Part shown: piece by piece, positions 61,461-64,000 of the stretch
Layout of the letters: each line of letters starts with the position of its first letter
Numbering within the stretch: position 1 is the stretch's first letter
NCBI GenBank assembly: GCA_030435675.1
Contig: CM059622.1
Coordinates: forward strand, 9,548,001 to 9,612,000
Reading direction: 5' to 3'
Length of the DNA stretch: 64,000 nt
Source: Steinernema hermaphroditum
Lineage: Eukaryota > Nematoda > Chromadorea > Rhabditida > Steinernematidae
Position numbers and translations under genes: made by a program
Notes under the pieces: model-generated
Databases searched by the model: none
What the model was told of the DNA's origin: nothing
Seen by the model: the letters and a program-made list of their open reading frames with translations, nothing else

Positions 61461-61973
61461 CCCCGCATATAGTCGGATTAAAAAATTGGTGACATTTTTT
61501 TCGCTTTGGTCCCACCACGCCATTTTTTGCGCGCGCAGCGCCAGCGTTGCGCGTGGTCCTCCATTTTACGACGGGAAATACAAATCGTCTGCATGTTTGG
61601 ACACTTTTGACGGGGATATCACGCGAATCTCAGAATTCTACAAGCAAATCGATGTTCCTCGGTTAATTGCGAGTCGATTGAGCCCAAAATTGTCGAAATT
61701 GAATGCGTGCACAAGAAGTTATTCTCATTTTCATCGCCAGATACCGCGATATCAATGCACAAATCATGGTTTTGTGGTGTTTCGCCGGTTTTTTTTGGAG
61801 TTTTCCCCGGTACAGAACATCTTCATCGGATTGAGATCATAGTAGTATAGCGGAAGTTACGAGCGGAAGTTAGTATTCCCTCGATAGCAACTCGTAGAGT
61901 TTGGGGGCGGATGCACGAGATTCTTTCATATCACGGTTCGTCGACGAGGGGAATAGGGGGTCAGGAGTGGAAC
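61461..61973. other. segment before the LTR; one open frame without motif
   Basis: An open frame of 128 codons at 61,456-61,842 (+) has no recognised domain and begins in the repeat array, so it is not called. Confidence 0.4.
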
Positions 61974-62277
61974 TGTGTCGTGTGACTCCCGCCTGGAAGT
62001 CCCTTACAGTACCCTGGCGAGTCCCGCGCGTGAGCTGAGAAGCGGCCGTTTTGCAAGCGCCGCCAGGTGGACCCCGTTCTCGCTCTCACGTGATTTTTCC
62101 TGTGTTTTGTTTTGGAAGCTAACCCCCGGGCGCTGTTTAATAAAGCACTCGATTTGGTTGTGTGTTCTCACGTGTCCATTCGTCCACTGCGTATTCGTTG
62201 CTCGATCGTTGTCGTCGTCGAGACTTTGCCTGTTTCTTCTCCCGTTTCCGCGTTCGTACGGCTGTGCTAGTACAACA
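61974..62277 (+). mobile_element. 5' LTR of a retrotransposon
   Basis: Starts TGTG and ends ACAACA (TG...CA form). Has an AATAAA at 62,139-62,144 inside, followed at 62,278 by TTGGTGCTCCGATCTCGG, a primer-binding-type site starting TGG, as expected next to a 5' LTR. The 3' LTR is outside the window, so identity between LTRs cannot be tested. The superfamily (BEL/Pao or Gypsy) cannot be assigned without pol. Confidence 0.7.
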
Positions 62278-62295
62278 TTGGTGCTCCGATCTCGG
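62278..62295 (+). promoter_or_regulatory. putative primer-binding site
   Basis: TTGGTGCTCCGATCTCGG directly follows the LTR; TGG complements the CCA end of a tRNA. The matching tRNA was not identified. Confidence 0.5.
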
Positions 62296-62480
62296 TACGG
62301 ATTACCCGTCGACCAGAGAAGGATTTTGAGACTGATCGCAGTCTCCCGCGTTTCGCGTCTTGCAGTAGTCATCACCCGCAGCGACTCCACGCAGTCCAAG
62401 GGAAGAACCGCACGCTTCAACATGCCCTGCACGTGACTATTCATAGCGACTCCAAGCAGTCCCAGATACGTGTGTAAATC

Positions 62481-64000
62481 ATGAGAGCTGAAAGACCCAC
62501 CCGCAAAGTTGCGGAAGAGGCAAAGCGCAAGTTGAACGCGCAGAACAGGCACACAGGTGAGATCGACCGCGTACTCGCCACATCGGAAACAGAGGATCGG
62601 CAGAAAACCGCACACCTCGCCAATGCGCTGATAAAGGACAACACCGTAAATAGACCGGACAAAACACACCACAACCTCACCACTCCAGACAAGAAGGACG
62701 AAACACAACCGGCAGGTGCACACCCCGCCATGAACAACACCTTCCCACACAACGGCTGGATGCCAGGACAAGTCTGCAATGAGTTGCATCGCAGAAACCC
62801 TGCAAGTGATCGCATCTCGCATGCATCAGCAAACAACACACAAGAAACAAACGACAGCACTTCCGCAAGACGGCCATAGTACCCTGCATTTGCCGCGCCA
62901 GGGCGATCGCGGCAGGAACCAACAATTCCGATCGCCCTTTGCTCCTAGATCCATCATTTTCATAGGATTTACCGGAAAATTGGTGTGCATTTTCATTTTT
63001 CTTTTCATAGCACTCCATTTATCACCAAAATATGTAGGAAGAACACAAAAATAAGACTAAAAGGGCTTCAGGGCCTTATGCAGCAAGTGCATTTTCTTGT
63101 TCTACGCATAGCGTACACTTTCTTTTCTGTTATATTCATTTCCACACCCCTTCACAAAGCTATCCACACGAAATTCACCGATCAAAAGCCACGGTCCATG
63201 GAAATCTCACAGTTTTTGGAGAATTCTTCTGTAACTGTATCTGCAGTTGGCGTGGCAAGCCCATCGTGGCGAGACCCACGAGAGATATCGCCGTCTTCTT
63301 TTCGCTGCTCAAATGTGAAATTTACATAGACCGATGTGTTCAACTAACCAATCTTGTCAAGGTACCTTTGCGGACGAGCGTGTTAAAAAGAATGAACGAA
63401 ATCTGCGAAACAGAAAACATTTCTGTTATATCGTACAGAAGACCTACCTTCAGCTCATGTTTTGTGTTCTTCCTACATATTTTGGTGATAAATGGAGTGC
63501 TATGAAAAGAAAAATGAAAATGCACACCACTTTTCCGGTGAGTCTTATGAAAATGATGGATCTAGGAGCAAAGGGCGATCGGAATTGTTGGTTCCTGCCG
63601 CGATCGCCCTGGCGCGGCAAATGCAGGGTACTATGGCCGTCTTGCGGAAGTGCTGCCGTTTGTTTCTTGTGCAAACAACAGCTGGAACGCGTCGAAGGAC
63701 ACGATCGTGAGTAACTACTCGTTCCGTGAGCTGGAAGAAAAGGTGTTAAAGATCGAGCAGGAGATGGAAAAACGCCGCGCAGCCGGTGCCAACAACTCTC
63801 ACAGCCGGTGCATAACACCAGAGCAGGCAAACGCCAGCCTCCACCTACCATCACAGGAACGCCCATTCCAACCACGGGTGTGCTTAACACCAGTCCAGCG
63901 CGACTACAATCGTCAACCAGAGCTACAAACTGTTCAAAATGAAGCATATCATCAGCGCACTTCACGTGCCGAATATGCCTTTGACAACAGTAGGCGAGAA
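62481..64000 (+). pseudogene. gag-like ORF of the LTR element, interrupted and cut by the window edge
   Basis: Begins MRAERPTRKVAEEAKRKLNA about 200 nt after the LTR, a typical position for gag. The frame runs to the insertion at about 62,839 and continues past it in the same frame (FRELEEKVLKIEQEMEKRRA, a coiled coil) to the window end. No capsid, protease or zinc knuckle is reached. Charged and Asn/Gln-rich. Confidence 0.55.
62840..63670. mobile_element. fold-back element with TIRs of about 215 bp and a 10-bp target duplication
   Basis: The left end (ACAAGAAACAAACG, CAGCACTTCCGCAAGACGGC, ..., ATGTAGGAAGAACACAAAA) is mirrored at about 63,455-63,670. GCAAACAACA occurs on both sides (62,829-62,838 and 63,671-63,680). 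Long TIRs with a 9-10-bp duplication fit Mutator-like (MULE) elements. No transposase inside. Confidence 0.8.

Noticed and set aside
61456..61842. 128-codon open frame starting ATGGACCCCGC
   Set aside because: Begins in the 15-nt repeat array and has no recognised motif.

Overview
This window looks like chromosomal DNA from a nematode. The evidence is a secreted DB-module protein (a nematode-restricted cysteine fold at 28.5-29.6 kb), introns of about 38-48 nt ending in TTTCAG or TTTAG, and start codons that sit 2-14 nt after a TTTCAG acceptor, as expected for spliced-leader trans-splicing. Gene blocks with GC-rich coding sequence alternate with AT-richer blocks packed with transposons. Gene models were rebuilt by hand from reading frame, splice sites and family motifs. 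No search was run.

Layout. 1-5.5 kb (+): a BRWD/PHIP-type WD40-bromodomain chromatin protein, cut by the left edge. 5.9-6.6 kb (-): HAPSTR1-like. 7.3 kb: a degenerate tRNA-like sequence. 7.9-10.2 kb (+): a UDP-glycosyltransferase. 11-12.3 kb (-): a MARCH-type RING-CH E3 and an EMI-like single-pass membrane protein. 13-28 kb: a transposon block with a tRNA-derived SINE, a Tc1-like element with TIRs of about 430 bp, palindromic MITEs, and a 7.36-kb almost perfect palindrome made of two head-to-head RTE retrotransposons. 28.5-38.7 kb (-): a DB-module protein, an overlapping Gly/Ser-rich gene, three small secreted Cys/Pro/Tyr-rich proteins and the RNase P subunit POP4. 39.3-46.6 kb (-): ZC3H18, a signal-anchored transmembrane protein and a TRAF/MATH protein. 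47.3-49.6 kb (+): a Ly6-like, probably GPI-anchored protein. 51.6-53.9 kb (+): dystrobrevin. 54-64 kb: nested MITEs, minisatellites and the 5' end of an LTR retrotransposon whose gag is split by a long-TIR element.

The cellular genes share no single pathway. Three are nuclear RNA/chromatin factors (BRWD, ZC3H18, POP4), two are ubiquitin-related (MARCH, HAPSTR1-like), one is a signalling adaptor (TRAF), and several are surface or secreted products. The best candidates for new biology are: (1) a heptamer, TACCGTA, in sense orientation inside at least six introns of about 40 nt in unrelated genes; (2) two genes overlapping as ATGA, with the downstream trans-splice acceptor inside the upstream coding sequence; (3) the RTE palindrome, plus a short element family that shares both RTE ends; (4) a MITE that turned a 43-nt ZC3H18 intron into one of about 690 nt. 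No CRISPR array, bacterial operon or rRNA was seen.
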